A model generated the notes under the pieces. It ran no database searches and was not told where the DNA came from. It saw nothing but the letters and a program-made list of their open reading frames with translations. A DNA stretch of 64,000 nt. Source: Corbicula japonica (taxonomy: Eukaryota > Mollusca > Bivalvia > Venerida > Cyrenidae). A program made the position numbers and the translations under genes. Positions 25,100 to 36,582 of this stretch are shown here, piece after piece (positions within the stretch are counted from its first letter, which is position 1; each line of letters starts with the position of its first letter). The stretch lies in NCBI GenBank assembly GCA_038501625.1, contig JAZAYU010000013.1, positions 7,192,001 through 7,256,000 of the forward strand, read 5' to 3'.

Positions 25100-25522
25100 T
25101 CATTTTAATGTTCTTAGAACTCTCAAGCTGTTTGGTATGTTCTGACAGTTGGTCACTAAAAGACCGGTAGCTGACACTGCGTTTTCATCAGCACATTTCA
25201 GCTTAAATTTGGGATCAAGTTTCTTTTTAATAGACTCCTGTCTTTGCTGATTAACGATGACGATCGATTTGCATACCAGTTTAAAAGTGTCACCAATCAA
25301 CTCTTTCAGGACATTGCAGTCTGGCTTTTCAGTTGTGCTGGTGCGGTCCATGGCTGCAACCTGGGGAGTGGCAATTGCGTTCAGATGGTTGATCATTTTC
25401 TGTCTCTGGATATCAGCTGACTTGGTTGGAATTTTTAGCTGATTCCAGAGAAATCCATCTATCCGCAGAACTTGAAGACTGTCGACATTGGAGGGCCTCT
25501 TGTATTTCTCACAGACTAACAT
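25100..25522 (-). pseudogene. DIRS-type gag-like ORF, relic 2
   Basis: A 140-codon minus-strand ORF with YKRPSNVDSLQVLRIDGFLW followed by helices and VCKSIVIVNQQRQESIKKKL. It is parallel in layout to the ORF at 23562-24362 but clearly diverged from it (duplicated or independently inserted). An ORF at 25816-26079 on the same strand (FLQKGEAILNIFKLSVGG, C-x2-C) may be its N-terminal part in another frame. Confidence 0.45.
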
Positions 25523-25815
25523 TGTTTTTTCTGTACAAAGACTGGACGGGTGTAAAGCTTTGTTTACAACTTTTGCAACAGTAGGTCCTCAAACAATCTG
25601 TTCCACAAAAAATTCATCTTAATCCTGCAACAGGTTGTTTCCATCATTTTTATGCAAAGTAGTTTGGGTTTTATGACTTTTTCAGCAAACAGTTGATGCC
25701 TTCATAGTCGAAAGAGTGTGAATTGTCTACTTAGTCAGTTTCACTTTCAGATCTGATCTGTGTAACTTTTGCTGGTGTTCCATAGCTGCCCTTGCCAGTT
25801 TCGTCTTGTAGACAT

Positions 25816-26079
25816 TTAAGATCGTTTAGGGTCTGTTGCACAGTTGAAGCAATAGTTTTCATTTGTTTGTTGTGCCCCTCCAACGCTCAATTTAAATATA
25901 TTAAGTATCGCTTCTCCTTTCTGAAGGAAGCTGGCCAATTTGTTTACATCTGACTGCGCGCGCACATCGTTGTCTGTATCACACCCGCCCTCATCTAAAC
26001 ACTGGATATCTACAACATAGTTAGAAATCCAGGTTGAAGCAAGTAATGAATTCATTAAGTAATGTTGAATGTCGTTCAA
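25816..26079 (-). pseudogene. Short ORF upstream of gag-like relic 2
   Basis: 87 codons, with SDVNKLASFLQKGEAILNIF and a C-x2-C near the end. It is not recognised, and is listed because it lies on the same strand directly upstream of the gag-like relic. Confidence 0.25.
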
Positions 26080-26099
26080 TACGATAAATTTTGAAAATA

Positions 26100-28100
26100 C
26101 ATTTTTATGAGTGCAGCATCAGCTGTTCTATTTTAAGTCCGAGTCGATCAAGTCCACGGACCCAATTTGAAGAGAAGTTGAATTTCTTTTGAGGATCATC
26201 TCAGATCATGTTTGTTTTTCCGTTCAGGAAAACAAGTCATTCAGACTGTCGCAGACTAATAATCTATCTGACCTGTACTAAATTATGTCTGCCTAGAATC
26301 GTGGAGTCAAACGTTGCATTGCTTACCTGTATTAATTTTTGGCTTATGTTATGAATGAATATATCCACTATAATATAGCAGTGTAATATCACATATAATG
26401 AATGGGATTAATGTGATTTTAAAGATATTAAAGCTCTGAAAATATTGTCTGTGACTGTATTTCACACAAAGTAAGCCTTGTTCTGATTTCTCACAAATTG
26501 TGAGCTACGTCATCTCTCAGTTTGATCCCATGAAATTTCTAAAAAAAAACTTATTTTGACCCTTAGGATTTAAGCTGAAGGGTCATTTTTCTTTAAATTG
26601 GGGGTAGATTCAAGTTATCTATGCTTGCTTAGTCCAATGCTCGGCTACTTCTGTTTACATCTGTTGTATGTCGAATTAAAGTTTGAAATCGAAAGTAAAT
26701 TGTTTGTTTTTTGTTTAACCCAACATGACAGTGTAAAAAGAAAGCCAGGTCAGTATCATCAAAGCGCTTGAATGCGGACAGCAGACGATAGGTTTCAAGC
26801 AATAACAGATGCTGGTTTATCTAAAACTCTAAACCAAAACGTATTTCTTAAAAACAAAACATAATGTACATTATATTGGGTGTGAACTGTTGTGGAAAAA
26901 TGTAACCATACATATCCAAAATTATGAAATGATAACACAGTTTTTCTTAAAATGCTATCTAAATCAACGCCCCACCCACAGAATAAATACTGGAGTAAAA
27001 ATAGAAAAGCACCACAATAGAACTAGGATAAAATTGTTACGATTCAAAAGTTTATTAAAGCCCTTTTTTAATGTTTAAATTAACTTGTTTAACTGGTTAT
27101 ATTGATAATGTTGATAATGTTTGCAACTTCTTTATAATTATTCGTTCAGTCTAAAGAACAAAATAAACACATAGTTGATGTAAGTTCTCAATAATTCCCA
27201 TTATTTAAGCTATTTAATTACTAATCTATTATTTTATAACCTTAAATTTTAAAATTTACTGTAAATTGGCTATTAAACTACCTGGCCGAGCATTGGACCG
27301 AATCTACTGAAATTTAGTTGTGTTGAACCTGTTAAAAACTGTGCTGAGTTTACCCATCAACTGACGTCATCCAGGGGCTTGCGTGTATGACCTAATTTTG
27401 TAAATACATGCTGACTACATAGCAACATTGAACATTGAAGGACGGTCGGAAAATAAAATATTTCTAGAGAATAAGTTATGAAACTGGCCCAGCATCGGTA
27501 ACCTGACTCTATTTTTGGTTTACAATTGAGAGAATCCCTTAAAAATGGACAAAATGACCGTTGAGATTTAACAGCTAGTGGAACCTCTGCACATACGTAT
27601 GTTCAGAATGCAGGACAGTAAGATAACTTTCTTTAAGAACTTTGAATCAAAACCAAAGCTGACATTAATTTATAATAATATTCCATTTTACATACTAATT
27701 AATCATGACACATGAAACAAGGTTGAACAATAATACAAATCTAATTTATGTTAAACTGAAACAGCATCTTCACACATGACCTATGTAGACCCTGGGTCTA
27801 CAGTGTTCCTTTTCATAATCATTCATAATAACCATCACCAGGAGTAATGAGTTGAAAACATGAAACAATGGATGGATTTGCTGAATGAAATACATCTCTG
27901 CAATAAGTGTAGACCCTGGGTCTACAGTGTTACCAAATTTAAATAAAATCCCTGCAGATGTTGACTTATTTTTATTTAATAAACATACACCTTAATTAAA
28001 ATATTTGAAGTCTTTTAACAGCTTTCCTTTGGTCACACACAAAAAAAAATAAATTAACCCATAAATTAACCACTCAATGATCTATATTAATTAAGATGTA
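26100..28100. other. Unassigned AT-rich DNA
   Basis: No gene seen. A short palindromic motif, GTAGACCCTGGGTCTACAGT, occurs twice (about 27785 and 27908). Confidence 0.4.
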
Positions 28101-28104
28101 AGTT

Positions 28105-29243
28105 TCAGTCAACCAGATTGAAATTCATCGGTGAGTCTGACAAGAAGATGTCGAAAATAAAAGTCCCTGATTCGGGGAAGGATTCCATTATGAATTCTTC
28201 ATCGTAGTGCACATCAATCACACACTGTTTCTCTACGGTCCACGCAATTATCTTGCACATTACCGAGTTGGTGCAAAACATTGCAATCTGTACTTGAGAG
28301 TAATACCCATTTTTGCCCTTTGGGCTCAATTTCAGATCACCATTTTCCACTATAACATCGTATTTCCTGAAGATACTAGGTCTTTCAGTCGTCTTATTGG
28401 GCACTTAATTTCTGTGAAAGTTCTTTGGTCAATAATCCCATCTGGACTGGCGGCAATGTAGGGTTCTTCCTCACTAACAACAATGCCTGATAAATGCACT
28501 GTCATGCCCGAGATGGATTCAAACCATGCACGAGCTACCGATTCAAATTTGTGTTCATGACTTGTTGCTGTACTTCCTTTGAATCTGGTGTATATATACT
28601 GAACAAAAATAAAAAGTATCCACTTTTTATGCTTACATTCTCATTAACATAGTTTCATATAATCAGGAACGCTTTGAATGGTGTTTAATTGGTTAAACTC
28701 AGTTGTTTTTAATTTCAATTGTTCATTAATATAATCTTCCACACCAAGACCTAAGCAGCGGCAAGACGAATAACAATTAATAATGGATTACAAAACACTA
28801 CATATTCAATTTAAAGGGAGGTAATTGGAAATGGTTAGAATTTCTAGCGTAGTTTATAGAGGACTAGTTGTTTTATTGATGAATGTTTTGTGATTTTATT
28901 GATCACAAGAGGTTGAAAGATTGATTTTATTCAAACCAAATAGAATACTTCAAAGAATCAATGACTTTTTCCTGGACTATTCATTACAACGAAGGGAAAG
29001 ATAACTAAGTTGTGGCTGCAGATTTTCAAGAACATATTTTCTCTTTGCAATGATAACAGAAATGCAAAGTTGTTCACACACAGAAGTCTCAGTTTTCATT
29101 TTCAAATTTAACAAAATTTAAGATAGGAAAGTGGATACTTTTTATTTTTGTTGAGTATATGATTGTTCACAAATTTATTTGGATCAGCTCTTAGAGTTTT
29201 TGGCAAATCACTCACTCTGCTGCTTGTTATTCTTAACTTCCTA
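28105..29243 (-). pseudogene. YqaJ-type (PD-(D/E)XK) exonuclease-like gene relic, split by a transposon
   Basis: The minus strand encodes, in order, RITSSRVSDLPKTLRADPNK (29230-29161), then beyond a 559-bp insertion SHEHKFESVARAWFESI, AASPDGIID and EIKCP (active-site Asp and Glu-x-Lys of the PD-(D/E)XK fold), then GYYSQVQIAMFC and a stop at 28105. This order is that of YqaJ-like viral-recombinase/exonuclease domains, which are numerous in mollusc genomes. There is a frameshift between the EIKCP motif and GYYSQVQ (around 28365-28405). Removing the insertion with one copy of ATAT restores the frame. The 5' end is cut off at about 29243, where another element end begins. The function is lost here. 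Confidence 0.65.
28598..29156. mobile_element. 559-bp TIR element with ATAT target duplication
   Basis: Inverted ends ACTGAACAAAAATAAAAAGT / ACTCAACAAAAATAAAAAGT flank AT-rich sequence with no ORF. ATAT occurs at 28594-28597 and 29157-29160. The host YqaJ reading frame is continuous only if one 4-bp copy is kept, which supports a 4-bp duplication. The superfamily is uncertain. Confidence 0.75.
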
Positions 29244-29600
29244 CCTGTGCGAAATTTGGACTGGAATTCTTATCATTCTTAAAGAATTCTTGTGAATTCT
29301 AAGTACTTTTTTTTCCTAGAGAATCCAAAGTGGTTGGATTTTATTGGAATAAATTGGCGGTATTGGCATACTTTTCCTAGAAAATCCTAGGATTTCCAGT
29401 TGGCAAAACTGTGGAATATATAGGAATTAACCAATGGGAAATCAGGGGAATTCTCGAGAAATCCAACATGTTAGAAATCCCAAGTATTCCAAATAAATCC
29501 AAGATGTTAGAAATAATATGAATTCATAGGAATTCATAGAAAATCCTACAAAATCCAAAAGTTAGAAATGATACGAATACTTAGGAAATCATTAGAAATT
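29244..29600. mobile_element. Element end with GAATTC-type subterminal repeats
   Basis: It starts after TA with CCTGTGCGAAATTTGGACTG, then has many short repeats around GGAATTC, AATCCTAGGA and GAATTCATAG. The layout (TA, C-rich terminus with TGCGA, then ~10-bp inverted motifs) parallels the large element at 30732-44184, but the motif differs. A right terminus is not obvious; AAATTTCG at about 29597 could be an eroded one. Confidence 0.4.
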
Positions 29601-30054
29601 TCGTCAATAGCTATGACTATTAAATACCTTATATTAGCCAGCACAGCAGTGCTTTCTAATCAGGATATACAGTCTTTGCTTTAGATTCATTAGGTTATAT
29701 CTGACAAAGAAGCTAAATATAAATCCTAGTCTGGATTAACACTTTTGCACATGCAATAAAACCATATAAATGGAGTTAAGGTTCTGTGCAGATTACATAA
29801 AAATGTCATATAAAAATGTCAAGAGTTATAGTACCCTCAGTTCTACAGCTGGTACTATTATATATGGTAAAGGATTAATGGTTTGATGATGATATTGAGT
29901 ATTAATGAAATTTCAGGTTAAAACCATATTATAACTACCAAAACAAGAGACATTTTATGCAATATTTGCAAAGAAATGAACATTCTTTGAATCAGACTTG
30001 GTGGTAACAAACTGATATTATCAATCTTTAAGCCTGGATCTGCAATCTAACTAA

Positions 30055-30055
<1 letters not shown>
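29601..30055. other. Unassigned, with a degenerate TTAA-MITE-like hairpin
   Basis: About 29640-29770 resembles a strongly decayed copy of the double-hairpin MITE (CAGCACAGCAGTGCTTTCTAATCAGGATAT-type order). No gene. Confidence 0.3.
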
Positions 30056-30089
<34 letters not shown>

Positions 30090-30729
30090 TATTCGTGCAT
30101 ATATATGTCATATCGATTAAAATTTTATAGAAATTACATACAAGTTCAGATATCACAGATTAGTATCAACATTTAAGATTTTAACATCACTAGATGCTAT
30201 TTAACCAAAAAAATAAAAATAAATTTGATCTCGAGACATATATAGAACACAGGATGACCCATGAAAGTTTTTCAACTTATTTCCAATGGGGTCCCTTTGA
30301 ATAAATGTCAAGGTTCAAAATGATGGTCACATTCGCAGACTAGATTTTAAAAATATAAAAATTGAGAATGTGTAATATTCTTGAGATCAAATCAAAGCAC
30401 ATATTATTGTCACAAAAGCTATTTTTGACAAATATCACAGTATTCTGACTATTAATGCAATAGAGACTAACGGCAATACAGACATATATATTGCAAAACC
30501 AATCATATAAAAAAGTTTTAAAACTTAGACAATTAATAAAAAATAAAATCAGCTTCTTCCTTAAATTTCATATTTTCTACAAGTACAGATTTTACCTTAC
30601 TTTTAAATTCAAACTTATTTCTCACATTCTTAACACATGGTGGAAGACTATTCCAGTCCTGAATTGCTTGATAATAAAAAGTATCTATAGTAAAACTGTT
30701 CACTGACTGTACATAGAAATTGGACTTAC
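30056..30729 (-). mobile_element. 3' part of a CR1/jockey-type LINE
   Basis: On the minus strand, starting at the transposon junction, it reads SKSNFYVQSVNSF, FYYQAIQDWNSLPPCVKN and a stop near 30536. This is the typical C-terminal end of CR1/L2/jockey-type reverse transcriptase ORFs (DWNSLP). The 3' tail is an (AATC)n run, seen as TGATTGATTG at 30057-30089 on the plus strand; simple-repeat tails are usual for these LINEs. It continues the LINE at 44187-46923, from which it is separated by the 13.45-kb transposon. Confidence 0.8.
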
Positions 30730-30731
30730 TA

Positions 30732-31080
30732 CCCCTGCGAGAAATTCTAGAACTGTTCTTGAACTTGTTCCAGAACAGTTCATGAACATTAAATGGCAGT
30801 TCAAGAACTAAACCGTTCTAGAACTTTCAAGAACAGTTCTTGAACAAGTTCAAGAACCGTTCTTGAACAAGTTCAAGAACCGTTCTTGAACAAGTTCAAG
30901 AACCATTCTTGAACAAGTTCAAGAACCGTTCTTGAACAAGTTAAAGAACAGTTCTTGAACATGTTCAAGAATGGTTTAGTTCTTGAACTGCCATTTAATG
31001 TTCATGAACTGTTCTGGAACAAGTTCAAGAACAGTTCTTGAACATGTTACAAGTTCCAAGAACAATTCATTAACTTCTCA
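30732..31080. repeat. Left subterminal repeat block of the large transposon
   Basis: Dense iterations of GTTCTTGAACAAGTTCAAGA, AACCGTTC and TTCTAGAAC. The block is also a foldback: 30752-30830 (TTCATGAACATTAAATGGCA...) is complementary to 30965-31045 (...TGCCATTTAATGTTCATGAA). It is probably the binding region for the element's own proteins (inference from CACTA elements). Confidence 0.85.
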
Positions 31081-31334
31081 GTCTTAGCTTCTTACTAGTA
31101 GTCATCAAAAAAATTGTAAACAGAGGGACACACTGATGGACCACACTGCACAAATTAAACTCAAATGAGTAATGCATCATGGTGAACATTACAAGACTAT
31201 GGTGAGGTTTCATAGAGAAACAACAATTAACATAACTTTCAAGAACTTTTCATGGACATTTAAAAGACATAGAAAAGTCAACAAGCTGATGAAGTGGATT
31301 AGTTTCCGTTTGTTAAGGTTTCACAAGTCTTGAT

Positions 31335-34300
31335 TTAGTCTTTTTTCTGCTCTCTACGTATGACCTTTTGCAGGTTTTCAAATTTCTTAATAAAGGTCTC
31401 TTTGTCAAATAGGGTAAACTTGCTGACAACACAATTTTCTAACTGCTGAAACTTGGTCTGATTCAACTGGGGTTTAACGTCCTCCATGCATTTTATCGTT
31501 CTTTTTCCTGTTCTTGTTCCCGAACAAAGTTCATCAGTTGTGAAGAAGTGTAAGCATAAGTTTTTAAATTTGTTATGCACTCCTACACCCTTAGCAACAA
31601 CATCTTCAATATCCCCTTCACCGGTCGTATCTTGTGTGGTAGTCTTGTCCAAAACCATGGGTTGTTGAACAGTGTGGTCCACAGTGGCTGATTCAGGTGT
31701 CGCAAGACTGCTGTCAGCAGAACTTTCTTTCACTGATTTCCCCGTCCTGCTTGTTTTCTCCAACTCTTCTATTCGTTCCTCCAATTTCCTATATTTCTTT
31801 CTGAGGCTTCTTACATCCTCCTCCAGGCGTTTAATTTTCTCTCTGAAAATTTATGCATAAAATATATTATTGTATAACAAGAGCTGCTGCTCTGTTAGCG
31901 ACTAGTATACCTAATGTGTGTCTCACTACAAGAAAGCTGTGTGGTTCATTTTAACTAGATGGGTGTTCAGTTGATCACTTGTGTCGCCCTCTGGTGCAGT
32001 CGGAATAAAAATGAAAGTACAAAAAGGGGCATAACTCCATCAAATGTGACCTTGACCTTAGAAATATAGTATTGTCACGAGCGTATTGTCATAGGGTATA
32101 TAATTTGAAAGTTTAATGAAGAAATATTAATAAATGGCAAAAAAAAAGCTAACGTTAAGTTTTGTATAAAGGGGAATAACTCAATCAAATGTGACCTTGA
32201 CCTAAAGAATGTGGTATTATCATGATCATGTTGTGAAAAGGAATATAATTTAAAAGTTTGATGAAGAAATATTAAGAAATGGCAAAGTTATAGCTAATGT
32301 TAAGTTTTTGTAAAAGGGAAATAACTCCATCAAATGTGACCTTGACCTAAAGAATGTGGCATCATCATGAGCGTGTTGTCATAAGGAATATAATTTGAAG
32401 GTTTCGTGAAGAAATATTATGAAATGGCAGTTATTGCCAACGTTAAGTTTTGTTTTCTAAAATTTAAGTACAAAAGGGAAAGGGGAATAACTCAATCAAG
32501 TGTGACCGTGACCTAAAGAATGTGGTATTATCATGATCGTGTTGTGAAAAGGAATATAATTTGAAGGTTTGATGAAGAAATATTAAGAAATGGCAAAGTT
32601 ATAGCCAATGTTAAGTTTTCCTAAAAAGGGAAATAACTCCATCAAATGTGACCTTGACCTAAAGAATGTGGTATCATCATGAGCGTGTTGTGATAAGGAA
32701 TATAATTTGAAGGTTTCATGAAGAAATATTAAGAAATGGCAAAGTTATTGCCAACGTTAAGTTTTGGTGTCAAAAATTAAGTACAAAAAGGGGCATAACT
32801 CCATCAAATGTGACCTTGACCTTGAGAATTTGGTATCATTTCGAGCGTGTTGTCATTAGCAATATAATTTATAAGTTTGATGAAGAAATATTAAGAAATG
32901 GCAAAGTTATAGCCAACGTTAAGTTTTCGTGACGGACGGACCGACGGACGGACAAAGCGATCCCTCTGTATCGCCATTTCTTCGAAAGGGCGACACAAAA
33001 ATGGGCATAACTTTTAAATAATTGTAAGAGTTTTGTGTCTTGGTGGTTTTGATTTAGATTATCATAGTTTGAAGTTGATATCTCTGGTAATTTCAGATGT
33101 ATAGACCCAGTGCATATTTTGGCTAATGCAAAAACTTAAGAAACATTAGAACCATCAAGCAGCATTCAAAACAGAGATAAATTGTCAAGAATGAATTCTT
33201 ACCCTGACACATCTTTTCTGCTGGAACCATGAACCCTGTTGCTCAAATACTGGTTGCTTTCTGGAGTCCCTACATAGATAAGCATACAAAATAGTGCTAT
33301 AGTACTTCGATGACCGTGACCAATCTTTATTAGCGTCGAGTCGTTGGTTTTAATCCCATTTCTGGCATCTTTGTTTCTTGATTAACCATTTTTAAAATTT
33401 GTCTCTGGACAAAAATTTATATTGATAGTATTCTTGAAAAATTCTGGAACATGCTGCTTTAATATATCAAGGCTAATGAACCACATCACAGTGTATGGTA
33501 CAGACATGGGGATTAGTAACCTACAAATAAGTCAGTTCAAGGTAAATTAATCCAGTCTCACTCCAAGCTACAATTTAAGTGAGGTGTGTATCTTTTTACA
33601 ACATTTTTAAGTTAATAAGATTTATGCCTATGTTAATCATATTTGATACTATCTCACTAACATATTTTAAGTGGAGAAATGGAAATTTATCAGCTGATTA
33701 CCTTCAAACTGCAACAGTTTATTTGGAGCGTGAGCTGACTTTGATGAACCCTCTGACTTTTCTACATGTCTTTTCTTTGGTGTCACTGCAAATTATACAA
33801 GAAATAACTTTTTTTTAAAGCATTGTTGAAAAAGATTTTTATACATAAGAAATATAGAACAGCAAAGCAGACACAGTTTAGTAATTTTATTGTATTGTTA
33901 TAGCTGTTGAGAAACAGTCCCTGCCTTCTAAGTATGGCCTCCGGATTAAGCGACCAAATCATGGAAACCCCAAAGAAGCAATGTCATACATTTAGTCTTG
34001 ATCTACATTTATTCAGTTTCAATAAAATACCTCTTGTAGAGTTTGGACTCAAGATGAATAAATGTCATTAAAATATATTAAATATAAATAATAATTTTCC
34101 CCAATAACCTCTACTGCCTGGTCGGAGACAAACTGTATGTTGAATGTCTACATTTGGGAGCCGTATTGTACATGCCAAGCCAGAAAATAACTTTACTGGA
34201 ACCTTCAGCTGAAAGGTCATGATAATATTTCATATTAGTAATAAAAGTTACCATCAGATTTCCCAGATTTTTGTGGAGAGTGAGCCCATGCTAGTGCCGA

Positions 34301-36329
34301 ACCCTCAGACTCTTCTACATGTACGTGTCTTTTCTTTGGTGTCACTGCTGCTGAACCCTCTAACTCTTCTACATGTACTTGTCTTTTCTTTGGTGTCACT
34401 GCAAAGTATAAATAAATTTAGAATAAAACAGAATGAACAACTTAAGTCCTGCCAGTTTCCTTTTGACAAGAACTAGGGGAGTTATTGTCTTTCCATTCAG
34501 TTGTGTGATTTCATGTTTTATACGTAACATGTTAGTAAGTTACAAAGGGCAAGAATCATAATGATTTGACTTAAGGTAAATGTGACTTCTCTTCACTGTA
34601 AACAAATAAAGTTCATTGGAAAATAAAAGTTGACCAAGTACAAATTCGAAATAAATCGCAGTAAATTTACAATTTTTCTATGAATTATGAAGAAAGTTAG
34701 AAAGACATGGGGGTTTTATATTATCAGTTTAAATTTTACCATCAGATTTCACAAATTTTCGTGGAGAGCGCCTCAGTACTAGTAATTCTTCATTCTCTTT
34801 TAGGTCTTTATTCTCTCTCTTGTCTTCAACCTCTGGAAAGCATTATAAGAAACATTAGCATGATAGCTGAATAAAACATTGAAATAGGGTTTTCTTGACG
34901 GCACGTATAATTTCATTTTAACAAGAGTGATGTTAGCAAAGCAGCATGGAGGCACACGTAACAAGAATTAAACTGCATTAATATGAACTTATACGACTCT
35001 GTAACCAAGATTTTGACCAAGCAGGCCCCATATTTTAACTTTATCTAGATATTATCAAGAAACAATTTCTGACCAAGTTTGTTAAAGATCCGACGATGCT
35101 GTTACGTGGACAATTATCGACTTACATTTGCAAACTGAAGAAAACAAGAATACTTTTTTAATATATTTAATTTTTACATGAAATAATTTTTTTGTTTTAC
35201 TTTATAACTATGCCATGCACCATTTTCGACCTGCGGGAAACCTGATTAGGCGTCAATATTTTGTCACTGATCAATTCCAATACATCAAATTGAAAAATTG
35301 TAAATAATCTCAACTTATTTATAAAATTCATCATCCTAACCAGAAATTTTGGTAAGTATAAACTTATTAAAACACTTACTGTTTTCACCCAAAAACTTGT
35401 CAGTTGGATCTGCAGTTAAAGACAGGAATTCAGTTTTCAACCATGATGTCATTTCCTTTTTGCCTGAAATATGAATATTACTCATGAACCAAATGGATGT
35501 CAGATGAGGTACTGAGGTAGATTAAATTCAGAATAATATAATTAGAGAATGCACATTTGTTCTTAATGCTGGAAAGCCTATTATGTCGTAAGGCAACAGA
35601 AAATTAATAGATTCTCCAAATTTTGGGGAAAAAAATGGGGCCGGTGGGTGGATTTTATTTTCTATTCAATATCATTTAATCTATGTAGAATTGTCATACA
35701 ATTAAAGGGTGGAGGTGATTTATTAGAGAAAGCCTCAATATTGATTTTGGTAAAATGAGGCTTTTTTTGCCATAGAATCTTCTTTGAAATTCTATTTATC
35801 ATTTTACATTCAATGAACGCCACTGCTTCAACCGGAATGACCACATTTAATCAAAATCAATTTTCAACATTGGTCCAAGAAAAGGTTGGAAAGCAAGGCT
35901 ATGTAACATACAAGTAAAAATTAGTGCACAGGGGTTTCGAAAACAGAACCAGTTTTCTCCAAAATTTCTCCAAGATAAACCGGCCGCCCCCACCCCCCAA
36001 AAAGAATTGAGGGTCTACACTGGATAAAAAACATCGTTTTTATTTTTTTTATAGATGGGGGCCGTTATCAAAGCCCTTGTGGTAAAATGCATATATAATA
36101 AAATTGACATCCAAGTCATTAAAACTATCTTACCTCCCACATTGAGAATGCGAAACTCCCAAAGCCCCGAAAACCCAACAAAAACAGCTAGTCCACACAT
36201 TCCCGGCTTATAGTCATCCAGTGGCATCTTTGGTGATGATACATAATTCAAATCGTGAACAGATAGCCTGTTATTATCGGTTAACCATCGCATAACCGCA
36301 AACTTATTTTCTGCTAACTTTTTCGACAT
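31335..36329 (-). CDS. BEN-domain-like nuclear protein of the large transposon (7 exons, 392 codons)
   Basis: Exons in coding order: 36329-36134, 35463-35380, 34832-34740, 34398-34252, 33785-33702, 33269-33203 and 31842-31335. All introns are GT-AG, every phase agrees, and the total of 1,179 nt is 393 codons including the stop, with no interruption. The N-terminus (MSKKLAENKFAVMRWLTDNN, SSPKMPLDDYKPG) resembles the short domain found at the start of some BEN-domain proteins. Then come TPKKR-rich basic repeats (three near-identical copies, likely nuclear signals), a coiled coil (EKIKRLEEDVRSLRKKYRKL, about residues 225-255), a Ser/Thr-rich linker and a C-terminal domain (NLCLHFFTTDELCSGTRTGK ... 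about 312-390) that resembles BEN domains. BEN domains bind DNA. Its place opposite the transposase suggests an accessory DNA-binding role, like TNPA. The BEN assignment is by eye and moderate; the gene structure is stronger. The start ATG at 36327-36329 is the first Met in the open frame, which itself extends further upstream. Confidence 0.72.
31880..32998. repeat. Bivalve-type repeat in intron 6 of the BEN-like gene
   Basis: It runs from ACTTGTGTCGCCCTC to TTCTTCGAAAGGGCGACACA. About six units of roughly 145-165 bp contain CATCAAATGTGACCTTGACC and GAAATATTAAGAAATGGCAA. It ends in GGACGGACCGACGGACGGAC. A nested insertion, in the intron only, so the gene stays intact. Confidence 0.7.
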
Positions 36330-36582
36330 TTTTTTTTGTTCTTGAACGCTGATTGCGCCAAAATTACGTGTATGAATCGGCAATTTTAATTGGCAGACTA
36401 TATCAGGATAGAGCCAATCCAGCGGTCTTTTACTTGTTTTTGAATCCGATTCCAATATCACGATATTAGCAGAGGTCAGGAACCAGATAATACGTAAGTA
36501 AGTAAACGCTTGATTGGATTTCTTGGAACCAACGGACCAATGTAATTAGTCGTTACGAAAAAGTATAGGCAGAAATTAGAAA
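36330..36582. promoter_or_regulatory. Shared intergenic region of the two divergent transposon genes
   Basis: 253 bp separate the start codon of the BEN-like gene (36329, -) from that of the transposase (36583, +). Both promoters must lie here or in upstream leader sequence. No TATA box is convincing. Location is seen; promoter function is inferred. Confidence 0.4.
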
